This document shows, piece after piece, positions 39,287 through 48,129 of a DNA stretch of 48,129 nt (its first letter is position 1; each line of letters opens with the position of its first letter). The notes under the pieces are model-generated. The model did no database searches. It saw only the letters and a list, made by a program, of their open reading frames with translations, and was not told the origin of the DNA. The position numbers were made by a program, and so were the translations under genes. The stretch is from assembly GCF_002551815.1 (NCBI RefSeq), contig NZ_NVPR01000032.1, positions 316,675 through 364,803 on the forward strand. The letters are read 5' to 3'. Origin of the DNA: Bacillus sp. AFS098217. Lineage in GTDB: Bacteria > Bacillota > Bacilli > Bacillales > Bacillaceae_G.

Positions 39287-39940
39287 TTCCTCTTTAACAT
39301 CAACAAAAAACTGTCCATTTTGAAAACTACAATACAAAATCCTCTTCACATCATTATGCCCTAAGTTTTTTAGCTTCTCTACAAGCCAATCATCCGAATG
39401 CTCAATCATTTGTAAATGTTTTTGTTGAATTTCTCCGTCAATAATTAATGGAAGTGAAAAAAGCGGTGTATCATTTTTACTCTTCTTACTTTTTTGTTTT
39501 TGAAAGACAGATAGCTTCCCAGTTGGCTCTAAAATCGCATACTCTACATCACGTACATCTCCAATTCCCTGCTCACGTAATTGCACCATCAAATCGTCTA
39601 TATTGTAACGCTGCTTTCGCATCTGTTTCTCATCAATTTTTCCTGCATTCACAATGATAGCGGGTTCCCCCTCTATCAAATGACGAATACGCTGATTTTT
39701 CAAAGAAACAATCGATAAAGTGATTTGTACACCCATAAGCAGTACCATGGGAACAAGCTGATGCCAAAGGGACTTATCTGTATTTTCAATTGCCACAACA
39801 GCCATCTCACCAAGCATAATAAAAACTACTAAATCTAATACACTTAGTTCGCCAATTTCTCGCTTTCCCATCATGCGAAAAATAATTAAAATCACAACAT
39901 ATAGAAGCATTGTCCGACCAACTATTGATAGCCATTCCAT
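39284..39940 (-). CDS. DUF421 family membrane protein (YrbG)
   Basis: A 218-residue protein with three N-terminal membrane helices (about 7-80) followed by a soluble YetF-like domain (DUF421, about 85-160) and a charged tail. Typical motifs are FRMMGKREIGELSVLDLVVFI and IEGEPAIIVNAGKIDEKQMRKQ. B. subtilis YrbG is in the same place. Other DUF421 proteins have been linked to spore germination or stability, but this one has no assigned role. AAAAGGAGATGAGG precedes the ATG. Confidence 0.85.
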   Translation of the reverse strand: MEWLSIVGRTMLLYVVILIIFRMMGKREIGELSVLDLVVFIMLGEMAVVAIENTDKSLWHQLVPMVLLMGVQITLSIVSLKNQRIRHLIEGEPAIIVNAGKIDEKQMRKQRYNIDDLMVQLREQGIGDVRDVEYAILEPTGKLSVFQKQKSKKSKNDTPLFSLPLIIDGEIQQKHLQMIEHSDDWLVEKLKNLGHNDVKRILYCSFQNGQFFVDVKEE

Positions 39941-40053
39941 TTCCTCATCTCCTTTTTTACACCTTTTCTATTTATAGACTTCCCTGTAAAAAAGAAACTA
40001 GTCTAACTTATCCAAATTGAAAATATGCTTGTATTAAAAAGGAGGTATGCATA

Positions 40054-40437
40054 ATGGATGGAACGAAAAGATTATCTACAGCAATCGGGTTTGGTGTTAT
40101 CACTGTATTGGTTCTTGCCTCTATTACAAGTATGACAATTGCTCTTTTGTTAAAGTTCACCAATATCAATGAAGGGACATTGGCCGTTACTATTTTTGTA
40201 TTTGCTCTTCTTTCCATGCTCATCTCTGGTTTTGTCGCTGGTAAAAAAGCGCAAGGTAAAGGATGGTTAGTTGGTTTTACAACTGGGCTTACCTTTACCA
40301 TTCTTGTATTTCTTGTTAACTATTTAGGTTTCTCACATTCTTTATCCAACTCACAGCTACTCTATCAACTTGCATTAATGGGATCAAGTACACTTGGAGG
40401 AATCTTTGGCGTTAATATGACCAAACGGACAAATTGA
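40054..40437 (+). CDS. TIGR04086 family small membrane protein (YrzE)
   Basis: A 127-residue protein with four predicted membrane helices (about 10-30, 42-64, 73-93 and 101-121) and a short GKKAQGKG loop. It fits the TIGR04086/YrzE family, found next to yajC in bacilli and of unknown function. AAGGAGG lies 9 bases before the ATG. A terminator shared with yajC directly follows. Confidence 0.85.
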   Translation: MDGTKRLSTAIGFGVITVLVLASITSMTIALLLKFTNINEGTLAVTIFVFALLSMLISGFVAGKKAQGKGWLVGFTTGLTFTILVFLVNYLGFSHSLSNSQLLYQLALMGSSTLGGIFGVNMTKRTN

Positions 40438-40464
40438 AAAAAGCCCTGCATTTTGCAGGGCTTT
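40437..40464. terminator. Bidirectional terminator between yrzE and yajC
   Basis: AAAGCCCTGC (40440-40449) pairs with GCAGGGCTTT (40455-40464), with T/A tracts on both sides. It lies between convergent genes. Confidence 0.88.
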
Positions 40465-40470
40465 CACTAA

Positions 40471-40731
40471 TTACTTCTTCACAACTTCACGAATCGCATT
40501 GCGATCGAATGTTAAATGTGAACCACCAGATTTAATAACAATCGTAGTATCCTCTACTGATTCAATTGTACCGTGTAAACCACCAATTGTTACGATAGCA
40601 TCGCCTTTTGTTAATTCACTTTGCATTTGGGCTACCGCCTTTTGACGCTTTTGTTGCGGGCGAATTAATAAGAAGTAGAAGATCGCAAACATTGCAACGA
40701 TCATGATAATATTCATCATACCTGGATTCAT
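40471..40731 (-). CDS. yajC: Preprotein translocase accessory subunit YajC (YrbF)
   Basis: Single-span membrane protein of 86 residues that associates with the SecDF complex. One N-terminal helix (about 3-21, MMNIIMIVAMFAIFYFLLI) is followed by the family motif RPQQKRQK and a small soluble domain (GDAIVTIGGLHGTIESVED). AAAGGAGGAAT precedes the ATG. It is 28 bases downstream of tgt on the same strand, as is common in many bacteria. Confidence 0.95.
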   Translation of the reverse strand: MNPGMMNIIMIVAMFAIFYFLLIRPQQKRQKAVAQMQSELTKGDAIVTIGGLHGTIESVEDTTIVIKSGGSHLTFDRNAIREVVKK

Positions 40732-40759
40732 CTTTTATTCCTCCTTTAATAATTATGTA

Positions 40760-42968
<2,209 letters not shown>

Positions 42969-42986
42969 AACTATATCCACCTATTT

Positions 42987-43184
42987 CTATTTAAATCGAT
43001 TTATTATATACATAACAAAAGATAATACAATACTTAACACAATACATGTAATGATCGGAAAATAAAAGGTAACGTTTCCTTTTTTCACAAAAATATCGCC
43101 TGGAAGCCTTCCTATAAACTTCCAAGCTAATCCAACAACTATAAGAAGAATACCAGCCGTAATAAGCAGCTTTGGCATATCCAT
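42987..43184 (-). CDS. DUF2905 family small membrane protein
   Basis: A 65-residue protein with two membrane helices, about 7-23 (LITAGILLIVVGLAWKF) and about 42-60, and the family motif FIGRLPGDI between them. Function unknown. Its ATG shares one base with the ruvB stop (TGATG at 43182-43186), so it is translationally coupled to ruvB. A second ATG two codons later (43178) is an alternative start. The conserved ruvA-ruvB-DUF2905-queA-tgt order is found in many Firmicutes. Confidence 0.85.
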   Translation of the reverse strand: MDMPKLLITAGILLIVVGLAWKFIGRLPGDIFVKKGNVTFYFPIITCIVLSIVLSFVMYIINRFK

Positions 43185-44185
43185 CAAACCCCAGGCATCT
43201 CCATTCCAAAATGTTCATAAGCGAGCGGCGTTACGATTCGTCCTCTTGGCGTTCGTTGTAAGAATCCAATTTGAAGTAAATATGGTTCATACACATCTTC
43301 AATGGTAGTAGACTCTTCTCCAATTGTCGCTGAAACCGTTTCTAATCCAACTGGTCCACCGCGGAATTTTTCAATAATACCAAGTAGTAACTTATGATCG
43401 ATATGATCTAAACCTAATTTATCCACTTGTAAGAGTTCTAATGCCATTTGTGTAATTTCCATCGCAATCGTTCCATCGCTGCGAACTTGCGCAAAGTCAC
43501 GTACACGTCTTAATAAACGGTTTGCGATACGCGGCGTACCACGTGCACGCCTTGCAATTTCTAATGCTGCCAAGGAATCTATCTCAACTTCAAACACTTC
43601 TGCTGTCCGTTCAACGATTGCCGAAAGTTGGTCTACTGTATAATACTCTAATCGTGATAATACACCAAAACGGTCACGGAGCGGTGCTGATAACGCACCT
43701 GCACGTGTTGTTGCACCAACTAATGTGAATGGAGGTAAATCAAGACGTACAGAGCGTGCTGTCGGCCCTTTACCAATAACAATATCAAGACAGAAATCCT
43801 CCATTGCTGGGTATAATACTTCTTCAATTGATCTATGCAAGCGGTGAATTTCATCAATAAATAGTACATCACCAGGTTGCAGCGCCGTTAACACCGCTGC
43901 TAAATCCCCTGGACGCTCTATTGCTGGACCTGACGTCGTTCGAATATTAACGCCCATTTCGTTGGCAATAATATTGGCAAGCGTCGTTTTCCCTAGTCCT
44001 GGCGGTCCATATAATAGTACGTGGTCCAATGTCTCCTCACGCATTTTCGCTGCTTCAATAAACACTTCTAAATTATGTTTTGCCTTATCTTGGCCAATAT
44101 ACTGACGGAGCGTCTGTGGCCGTAACGAATATTCTAAGTCTGCATCTTCATATGCAGATTCTCCCGAAAGGAGACGTTCGTCCAT
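43184..44185 (-). CDS. ruvB: Holliday junction branch migration DNA helicase RuvB
   Basis: AAA+ motor that drives branch migration with RuvA. The 333-residue protein has Walker [10 protein letters not shown] (60-68), Walker [11 protein letters not shown], sensor 1 [18 protein letters not shown] with the arginine finger region, and the C-terminal winged helix ([16 protein letters not shown]). The frame extends to a GTG at 44194 that is inside GAGGTGAG, so ATG at 44185 is the start. It lies 5 bases after ruvA. Confidence 0.97.
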   Translation of the reverse strand: MDERLLSGESAYEDADLEYSLRPQTLRQYIGQDKAKHNLEVFIEAAKMREETLDHVLLYGPPGLGKTTLANIIANEMGVNIRTTSGPAIERPGDLAAVLTALQPGDVLFIDEIHRLHRSIEEVLYPAMEDFCLDIVIGKGPTARSVRLDLPPFTLVGATTRAGALSAPLRDRFGVLSRLEYYTVDQLSAIVERTAEVFEVEIDSLAALEIARRARGTPRIANRLLRRVRDFAQVRSDGTIAMEITQMALELLQVDKLGLDHIDHKLLLGIIEKFRGGPVGLETVSATIGEESTTIEDVYEPYLLQIGFLQRTPRGRIVTPLAYEHFGMEMPGV

Positions 44186-44190
44186 TCTAC

Positions 44191-44808
44191 TCACCTCTTA
44201 CTATTTAGTAACAGACTAAGTGCCTTTTTAATATATTGATCCGTCGTAAGTGATTCTTTTAATAATTCTGGTACAACGCGAGACACTTCTCGTTCTGCAT
44301 AACCAAGTGCACGAAGCGCCTCAAGCGCCTCATCAAGCTCAGCTGATGACCCTTTCTTCTCATCTAAACGTTCTACATCTGAGAATAAATCAACAAATGC
44401 ATCTGGTACAACATCTGCTAATTTTCCTTTTAAGTCTAAAATCATTTGGCGCGCTGTTTTCTTTCCAACGCCCGGGAATTTCACTAAGAACTTTTCATCC
44501 TCATTTTCAATTGCTTGCACGACCTGTCCGGTTTGACCAGAAGCCAAAATGGCAAGTGCACCTTTTGGCCCGATTCCTGACACACCTAAAAGTTTTGTAA
44601 ATAATAAACGCTCTTCACGTGTCTTAAATCCATAAAGCGCCATAATATCTTCTCTCACATAATGATATGTATATACACGAATTTCTTGCTTACTTCTTTG
44701 GAATACATACGGATTTGGCGTAAAAATTTGATAGCCAATTCCATTATGATCAAGAACGACATATTCTGGCCCTACATATTCCACATAGCCTGTAACATAT
44801 TCAAACAA
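44191..44808 (-). CDS. ruvA: Holliday junction branch migration complex subunit RuvA
   Basis: Tetrameric Holliday-junction-binding subunit that targets RuvB. The 205-residue product has the N-terminal OB-fold ([20 protein letters not shown]), two HhH motifs ([15 protein letters not shown] and [14 protein letters not shown]) and the C-terminal UBA-like RuvB-binding domain ([15 protein letters not shown]). The frame is open upstream, but a TTG at 44808 after GAGAGGGAG gives the family's usual start and length. A non-ATG start is therefore likely. It is the first gene of the ruvA-ruvB-DUF2905-queA-tgt-yajC run. Confidence 0.95.
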   Translation of the reverse strand: MFEYVTGYVEYVGPEYVVLDHNGIGYQIFTPNPYVFQRSKQEIRVYTYHYVREDIMALYGFKTREERLLFTKLLGVSGIGPKGALAILASGQTGQVVQAIENEDEKFLVKFPGVGKKTARQMILDLKGKLADVVPDAFVDLFSDVERLDEKKGSSAELDEALEALRALGYAEREVSRVVPELLKESLTTDQYIKKALSLLLNSKR

Positions 44809-44901
44809 AATACGATCTCTCCCTCTCAAATCATGTATTCCATTTTAACATATTTAATGATAGAAAAGCGAGACTGCCCCAACAAATGTTCTCTACTTTG
44901 A

Positions 44902-45009
44902 TTTTTCATTTTTTATAACGAAGTCTTTAACACAAAAGCATTTAACCCAATCGGGAAAGATATGTTAATTGATGAAATTGCAAAACAAATCTTAGCTAAG
45001 AATAAATAA
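44902..45009 (+). pseudogene. 3' remnant of an unidentified coding sequence
   Basis: An open frame of 35 codons with no start codon near its beginning and a normal TAA stop. It encodes a protein-like C terminus with the segment NTKAFNPIGKDMLIDEIAKQ. Just upstream the same frame has a stop, and no ribosome site is visible. The bofC terminator follows immediately. It looks like the tail of a gene lost by deletion between bofC and ruvA. I could not identify its family. Confidence 0.5.
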
Positions 45010-45010
45010 G

Positions 45011-45044
45011 AAAACAGCAGCTCATCCTGAGCTGCTGTTTTTCT
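45011..45044. terminator. Intrinsic terminator of bofC (bidirectional)
   Basis: A perfect 13-bp stem, AAACAGCAGCTCA with TGAGCTGCTGTTT (45012-45024 with 45028-45040), has T residues on either strand. It overlaps the end of bofC and follows the plus-strand gene remnant. Confidence 0.88.
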
Positions 45045-45552
45045 TACTTTGCACCGCATACTGCTTCATTTTCTCAATCGTCTTCACAAAACGCTCTTTT
45101 GACCTGATACGAATACCACGCTTTAGTTCCGCTCGCTCATAACTTTCTAGCTTTTTCATATCAATTTGAAAAAATGAATGAATCACATTATCTCTGTTTG
45201 GTACACCGTTAAAGATCTGTAATATCCCCTCATTGGAAACGCCGAAATAACCGCTTGTTTTTAGTAAAGGTGAAATGTCATCTATCTTTTTTTGCAATAC
45301 AATTTGCACATCATCACGATCGACAAGCTGCCAATCTTTATATTGCTTCAAAAACTGCTCTAAATTCGCTACCTTTTCAGCAAAGATTTCTTCACTTGCT
45401 TCTCCGTCTAAATACATACGCTCTAGCAAAATTGTCACTTGAGGTTCTTTTTCCGTTACATCTGGTATAGTAGCTGCAGCCCTCACACTCGATTCATGAG
45501 ACAAACAACATATAGCAATTAAAACTTGAACTGCAATCATCATGAATTTCAT
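45022..45552 (-). CDS. bofC: Bypass-of-forespore protein C (BofC)
   Basis: Forespore-expressed secreted protein that, in B. subtilis, inhibits autoproteolysis of the signalling protease SpoIVB and so delays activation of SigK. The 176-residue protein has a signal peptide (about 1-25, cleavage near SSVRA/AATIP), an N-terminal BofC domain with VTILLERMYLDGEASEE, and a C-terminal region with KTSGYFGVSNEGILQIFNG. AGAGGTGAACGG precedes the ATG. SigG control is expected from the family, but a clear SigG promoter was not resolved. A safA-type neighbourhood follows, as in B. subtilis. Confidence 0.88.
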   Translation of the reverse strand: MKFMMIAVQVLIAICCLSHESSVRAAATIPDVTEKEPQVTILLERMYLDGEASEEIFAEKVANLEQFLKQYKDWQLVDRDDVQIVLQKKIDDISPLLKTSGYFGVSNEGILQIFNGVPNRDNVIHSFFQIDMKKLESYERAELKRGIRIRSKERFVKTIEKMKQYAVQSKKNSSSG

Positions 45553-45735
45553 TTCCGTTCACCTCTTCTAGGCAAAATAGAACTTCCATTCTTAGTTTTT
45601 CCGGAAATAGAGGTTTTATCCGTAAGCGAAATCGGAATAAAGCGAAACCTCCATGTGATATATTACCATTTGCATTTTAATTCTTTTGAGAATATTCGCG
45701 AGATTATTAATAAAATATTCCGATATTAAAACCAC

Positions 45736-45772
45736 AAAAAAATGAAGTTTAGATTCTCTTATCCAAACTTCA
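45736..45772 (-). terminator. Intrinsic terminator downstream of the structured RNA
   Basis: TGAAGTTT (45743-45750) pairs with AAACTTCA (45765-45772), followed on the minus strand by seven T residues (45736-45742). It backs up the hairpin at 45794-45820 and would separate the RNA gene from bofC. Confidence 0.75.
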
Positions 45773-45784
45773 CTTTACTTTTAT

Positions 45785-45908
45785 ATAATAAGAAAGACGC
45801 CTGAACATAGCAGGCGTCTTGATGCGTTTACGGCGAGAGACCAGGCGGCCACATCCGCGTGTTTAGCACTTAAGCATATCTCTCGTCTTACGTAAATTAG
45901 CTCATCGC
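45785..45908 (-). ncRNA. Structured RNA of unknown family with own promoter and terminator
   Basis: A promoter with TTGCTT-17-TATATT (45915-45943) predicts a start near 45908. The RNA ends in a 10-bp hairpin (45794-45803 with 45811-45820) followed by TCTTATTAT. In between, GATG/CATC and TTTACG/CGTAAA close an outer stem, and CGAGAGA pairs with TCTCTCG. Two small hairpins (GTG CTAAA CAC and GCGG ATGTGG CCGC) sit inside. The stem nesting is compact and GC-rich against an AT-rich background. It is not a tRNA, T-box or recognised riboswitch. Confidence 0.65.
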
Positions 45909-45914
45909 TTTGCT

Positions 45915-45943
45915 AATATAACATTAATATAACCAGAAAGCAA
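45915..45943 (-). promoter_or_regulatory. Promoter of the structured RNA
   Basis: TTGCTT (45938-45943), a 17-base spacer and TATATT (45915-45920). An inverted repeat ATTAGC/GCTAAT surrounds the predicted start, overlapping the -10 element, and could be an operator. Confidence 0.65.
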
Positions 45944-46071
45944 GATAATCATAAAAAATATTTCACTCCCTGCTCATACCGTATTTTGCTTCTTCAACAA
46001 ATCAACTTCCATTATAACTAGTAAATGGATGGATTCTTAACATACGAAACGACTTAATAGTAAAATATAAA

Positions 46072-46099
46072 TTGATTAATGCAATATATATGTTACAAT
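46072..46099 (+). promoter_or_regulatory. Promoter of the 145-residue membrane protein gene
   Basis: TTGATT (46072-46077), 16-base spacer, TACAAT (46094-46099), followed by the GGAG site and ATG at 46142. Confidence 0.6.
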
Positions 46100-46141
46100 T
46101 ATTATGAAAACTAACGAAAAATATGGTAACTGGAGATGAAT

Positions 46142-46579
46142 ATGTTGAAAAAAATAAAAGATGAACGTCTCATACTACAAAATTTAAAAAACATACGAAT
46201 TGCATTTATCTTTCAATCGATTGGTATAATAGGGATTTTAGCTTATATTGGCTTTACTAATGGAATAGATCGAATTACAAAATCTCCATTATGGTTATTA
46301 TTCATGCTAACAAGTATCCTTCTCTGCTATTTACAAATGGGAATTTCTATTGATGCAGAAGAAGATAAAAAAGGAATTAAATTGACCCCTTACTATAAGC
46401 TTGTTTTACGCTCTGCTATTGTAGGAATCATTTTTGCAATTATCTATGTTATTTTCAGTCCTGACAGGCCACTACGGGAAGCTATTCTTATGGGAAGTAT
46501 TTTCTTTTTATGCTTTTTAGCTTCTTATTCTGCTGGCTACTTTATCAAGAAAAATCGTTTACAGAATCATGACGAATGA
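46142..46579 (+). CDS. Small four-helix membrane protein (possibly DUF6773)
   Basis: A 145-residue protein with four predicted membrane helices (about 20-38, 48-66, 87-107 and 115-135) and a basic N terminus (MLKKIKDERLILQNLKNIR). The frame begins at an ATG at 46136, but GGAG directly abuts that codon, so ATG at 46142 is better placed. I think it resembles the DUF6773-type membrane proteins but cannot confirm this. It is unlinked to neighbours except for the terminator shared with the lipoprotein gene. Confidence 0.7.
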   Translation: MLKKIKDERLILQNLKNIRIAFIFQSIGIIGILAYIGFTNGIDRITKSPLWLLFMLTSILLCYLQMGISIDAEEDKKGIKLTPYYKLVLRSAIVGIIFAIIYVIFSPDRPLREAILMGSIFFLCFLASYSAGYFIKKNRLQNHDE

Positions 46580-46627
46580 TTACTACTTAGTCTAAAAATA
46601 AAATCACTAAAAACATGTTTATGTAAG

Positions 46628-46658
46628 AAGAGGAAGGTATACCCCTTCCTCTTTTTTT
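46628..46658 (+). terminator. Intrinsic terminator of the small membrane protein gene
   Basis: AAGAGGAAGG (46628-46637) pairs with CCTTCCTCTT (46644-46653) followed by a run of T on the plus strand. It also lies just 3' of the lipoprotein gene on the minus strand, where the T tract is weaker. Confidence 0.85.
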
Positions 46659-46659
46659 G

Positions 46660-47340
46660 TTAACGTACTGTTCCAGTAAGGCTAGCACGAATGTCTCGGA
46701 ACATATTTGTTACATCACGATTTAAATCGTTTGTAACTGTTCCGCTGCGCAGACGCGTATTTATCGTATCTACACGTTCAAACATGTCATTTTTTACTGT
46801 TACATATACATTTCGGTTTTTCACATCATTCGCAACTGCTTGACGAATTTCATTTGCCATTGCCGTTTCATCTGTCACTGGATTGCGTGGTTTCACTGCA
46901 ATAACTACATCATTTCCACGCACAACTGTAGAAACACGATCCACATTATTCATACCCTTAACACGATTTGTAATTCTTTCTGCAGTTTTACCATCATTGT
47001 TCATGTATGAATTATTCATTGTAACGTTACGAGTTGGATATGGATTTGCCATTTGACCGTGGTAATTTACATCACGGTAGTAGTTATATCCAACATCATT
47101 ACGACGATCATATACATTATCTGTAACTCTATTTCCATTTCGATATGTTACATAATCTGTATATTGATTTGTACGTGTTACATTATTTCTGTATGGTTGT
47201 GTATCATAATAAGATGTACGTTCATAATTGTAGTTCGCATTACGCCCATCCATTGCACTTTTATTCTTAGGTGTACCACATGCAGCTAATGCACTGGTAA
47301 CTAACAAAGAAGCGGCAATAATTTTAACTTTTTTATTCAA
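46660..47340 (-). CDS. coxA: YhcN/YlaJ family sporulation lipoprotein, CoxA (YrbB)-like
   Basis: A 226-residue secreted lipoprotein with a lysine-rich N terminus, a hydrophobic segment and the lipobox LAAC with C21 as the acylated residue. The first half is rich in Asn, Tyr and Arg (RNANYNYERTSYYD), and the second half has the YhcN/YlaJ domain (ERITNRVKGMNNVDRVSTVV, VAVKPRNPV). In B. subtilis the equivalent gene downstream of safA is coxA (yrbB), encoding a spore cortex protein. The start is TTG at 47340, with GGGAGG 9 bases upstream; the ORF extension upstream has no ribosome site. Confidence 0.85.
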   Translation of the reverse strand: MNKKVKIIAASLLVTSALAACGTPKNKSAMDGRNANYNYERTSYYDTQPYRNNVTRTNQYTDYVTYRNGNRVTDNVYDRRNDVGYNYYRDVNYHGQMANPYPTRNVTMNNSYMNNDGKTAERITNRVKGMNNVDRVSTVVRGNDVVIAVKPRNPVTDETAMANEIRQAVANDVKNRNVYVTVKNDMFERVDTINTRLRSGTVTNDLNRDVTNMFRDIRASLTGTVR

Positions 47341-47469
47341 TACAAAAACCTCCCTTGTTAGAATGAACTTTTCTTTCGAAAAGCTCCCTCTTATCATGAG
47401 TAACAAAGAAGGTTTTTACACTGTTAATATTTCACTAGTAATCCCCTGAAATTTTCCATAAAGTTCTCT

Positions 47470-48129
47470 TTATTCCTCTTCTTCCACAAGTGGATTTCCA
47501 AAAATATCTGGCGGATCTGGCTGATAATACATTGTACCTGGTTGAGGTGCATATGCAGCCTGTGTTGGTTGATAATATAAAGGGCGCGCGTACTGTGGTC
47601 CGCCTGGCTGTGGACTATATAAAGTTCTTTCCTCACCGCCGCACCCACAATCCTCCTCTTCTGGCATCATTGGTGGCATGTTGTTTTCCATTGGCATTAT
47701 ATTTGGCATCGAAGCATATTGCGATGCAATTGGTGCTCCTTGTGGATACGGCATGTTATAATACGGATTTTGTTGTTGATAGTACGGATACTGTTGCGGC
47801 ATCATATTTGGCATTGGATTGTTTTCCATCATCGGCATTATGTTTGGCATTGGGTTGTTTTCCATCATCGGCATTACGTTTGGCATCTGGTTGTTTTCCA
47901 TCATTGGCATCATATTTGGCATTGGATTATTTTCCATCATCGGCATCATATTTGGCATTGGGTTGTTTTCCATCATTGGCATCATATTTGGCATTGGGTT
48001 GTTTTCCATCATCGGCATCATATTTGGCATTGGGTTATTTTCCATCATTGGCATTACGTTTGGCATCTGGTTATTTTCCATCATTGGCATTATGTTTGGC
48101 ATCTGGTTGTTTTCCATCATTGGCATTAC
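47470..48129 (-). CDS. safA: Spore coat assembly protein SafA, C-terminal part (incomplete at window edge)
   Basis: The visible 219 residues are the C-terminal portion of a longer gene starting beyond 48129. It begins with nine copies of a 12-residue unit, MPMMENN(P/Q)MPN(M/I/V), followed by a Gln/Tyr/Pro-rich segment (QYPYYQQQNPYYN), a CGCGGEE motif and a Pro/Tyr-rich tail. Methionine-asparagine-rich repeats behind an N-terminal LysM domain are characteristic of SafA of the B. cereus group, a morphogenetic protein at the cortex-coat interface. The position directly before coxA, as in B. subtilis, supports this. The LysM domain itself lies outside the window. Confidence 0.85.
   Translation of the reverse strand, partial: VMPMMENNQMPNIMPMMENNQMPNVMPMMENNPMPNMMPMMENNPMPNMMPMMENNPMPNMMPMMENNPMPNMMPMMENNQMPNVMPMMENNPMPNIMPMMENNPMPNMMPQQYPYYQQQNPYYNMPYPQGAPIASQYASMPNIMPMENNMPPMMPEEEDCGCGGEERTLYSPQPGGPQYARPLYYQPTQAAYAPQPGTMYYQPDPPDIFGNPLVEEEE
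47803..48129 (-). repeat. 36-bp in-frame tandem repeats within safA
   Basis: Nine consecutive 36-base units, each encoding 12 residues, run up to the window edge and probably continue beyond. Units differ mainly at residue 8 (Pro or Gln) and residue 12 (Met, Ile or Val), with several adjacent units nearly identical at DNA level. Such arrays vary in copy number by slippage or unequal recombination. Confidence 0.95.

Larger units (their letters stand above)
45553..46135. other. bofC upstream interval: terminator, structured RNA and promoter
   Basis: The 583-base gap between bofC and the plus-strand membrane gene contains, in order: an AT-rich stretch with GAATATT/AATATTC inverted repeats (about 45690-45725); an intrinsic terminator on the minus strand (45736-45772); the structured RNA and its promoter (45785-45943); and a plus-strand promoter (46072-46099). 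I see no coding region longer than 17 codons that is convincing. Confidence 0.6.

Noticed and set aside
45902-45952. 16-residue hydrophobic ORF (MIILLSGYINVILAKR) that could be a type I toxin
   Set aside because: It overlaps the -35 and -10 boxes of the structured RNA promoter, so it would need another upstream promoter. The ribosome site is 11-12 bases away and no antisense antitoxin RNA is evident.
47803-48129. Regular direct repeats considered as a CRISPR array
   Set aside because: The units are contiguous 36-base in-frame codon repeats without spacers and belong to the safA coding sequence.

Overview
The window is a 48 kb chromosomal stretch from a low-GC, spore-forming Firmicute, almost certainly a member of the Bacillus cereus group. 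The gene order follows the Bacillus subtilis greA-alaS-recD2-mnmA-cymR-hisS/aspS-relA-apt-recJ-secDF-spoVB-tgt/queA-ruvAB-bofC-safA neighbourhood, read mostly on the minus strand. Two intergenic repeats have the length, ends and flanking ATAAA/TTTAT direct repeats expected of bcr1, an element specific to the B. cereus group. This identification rests on recall and pattern reading; no search was run.

Layout by region. (1) 1-5.6 kb: the mltG-trmR-trhP1-trhP2-udk-greA cluster (cell-wall polymerisation, tRNA wobble uridine hydroxylation and methylation, pyrimidine salvage, RNA polymerase rescue), with a candidate transcription attenuator before greA. (2) 5.8-11 kb: alaS-ireB-ruvX-yrzB behind a T-box leader that carries an inserted repeat, then an AI-2E family membrane protein. 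(3) 11-15 kb: several very small genes, recD2 and a TPR protein. (4) 15-18.6 kb: mnmA-iscS-cymR (tRNA thiolation, sulfur mobilisation, cysteine regulation) flanked by two bcr1-type repeats. (5) 18.6-23.3 kb: rarA and an RsfA-like regulator on the plus strand, tcdA on the minus strand, and a peptide transporter on the plus strand. (6) 23.3-33.4 kb: hisS-aspS behind a T-box, small genes, dtd-relA and apt-recJ. (7) 33.4-41.9 kb: a cation efflux protein, secDF with an unusual leader, comN, spoVB, small membrane proteins, yajC and tgt. (8) 41.9-48.1 kb: queA, a DUF2905 protein, ruvB, ruvA, a gene relic, bofC, an apparently independent small RNA, a small membrane protein, a YhcN/YlaJ-type lipoprotein (CoxA-like) and the repetitive C-terminal part of safA, cut by the window edge.

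Functional theme. Most genes are housekeeping and concern translation fidelity (AlaRS, AspRS, HisRS, Dtd, MnmA, TrhP/TrmR, TcdA, Tgt, QueA), replication and recombination repair (RecD2, RarA, RecJ, RuvAB, RuvX), protein export (SecDF, YajC) and sporulation (SpoVB, BofC, CoxA, SafA, RsfA-like). The less ordinary content is regulatory: an attenuator-like greA leader, a repeat inserted in the alaS T-box, a hisS T-box with overlapping Asp and His codons, a long palindrome across the recJ promoter, a secDF leader with two 14-codon reading frames, and a structured promoter-to-terminator RNA at about 45.8-45.9 kb that I cannot assign to a known family.
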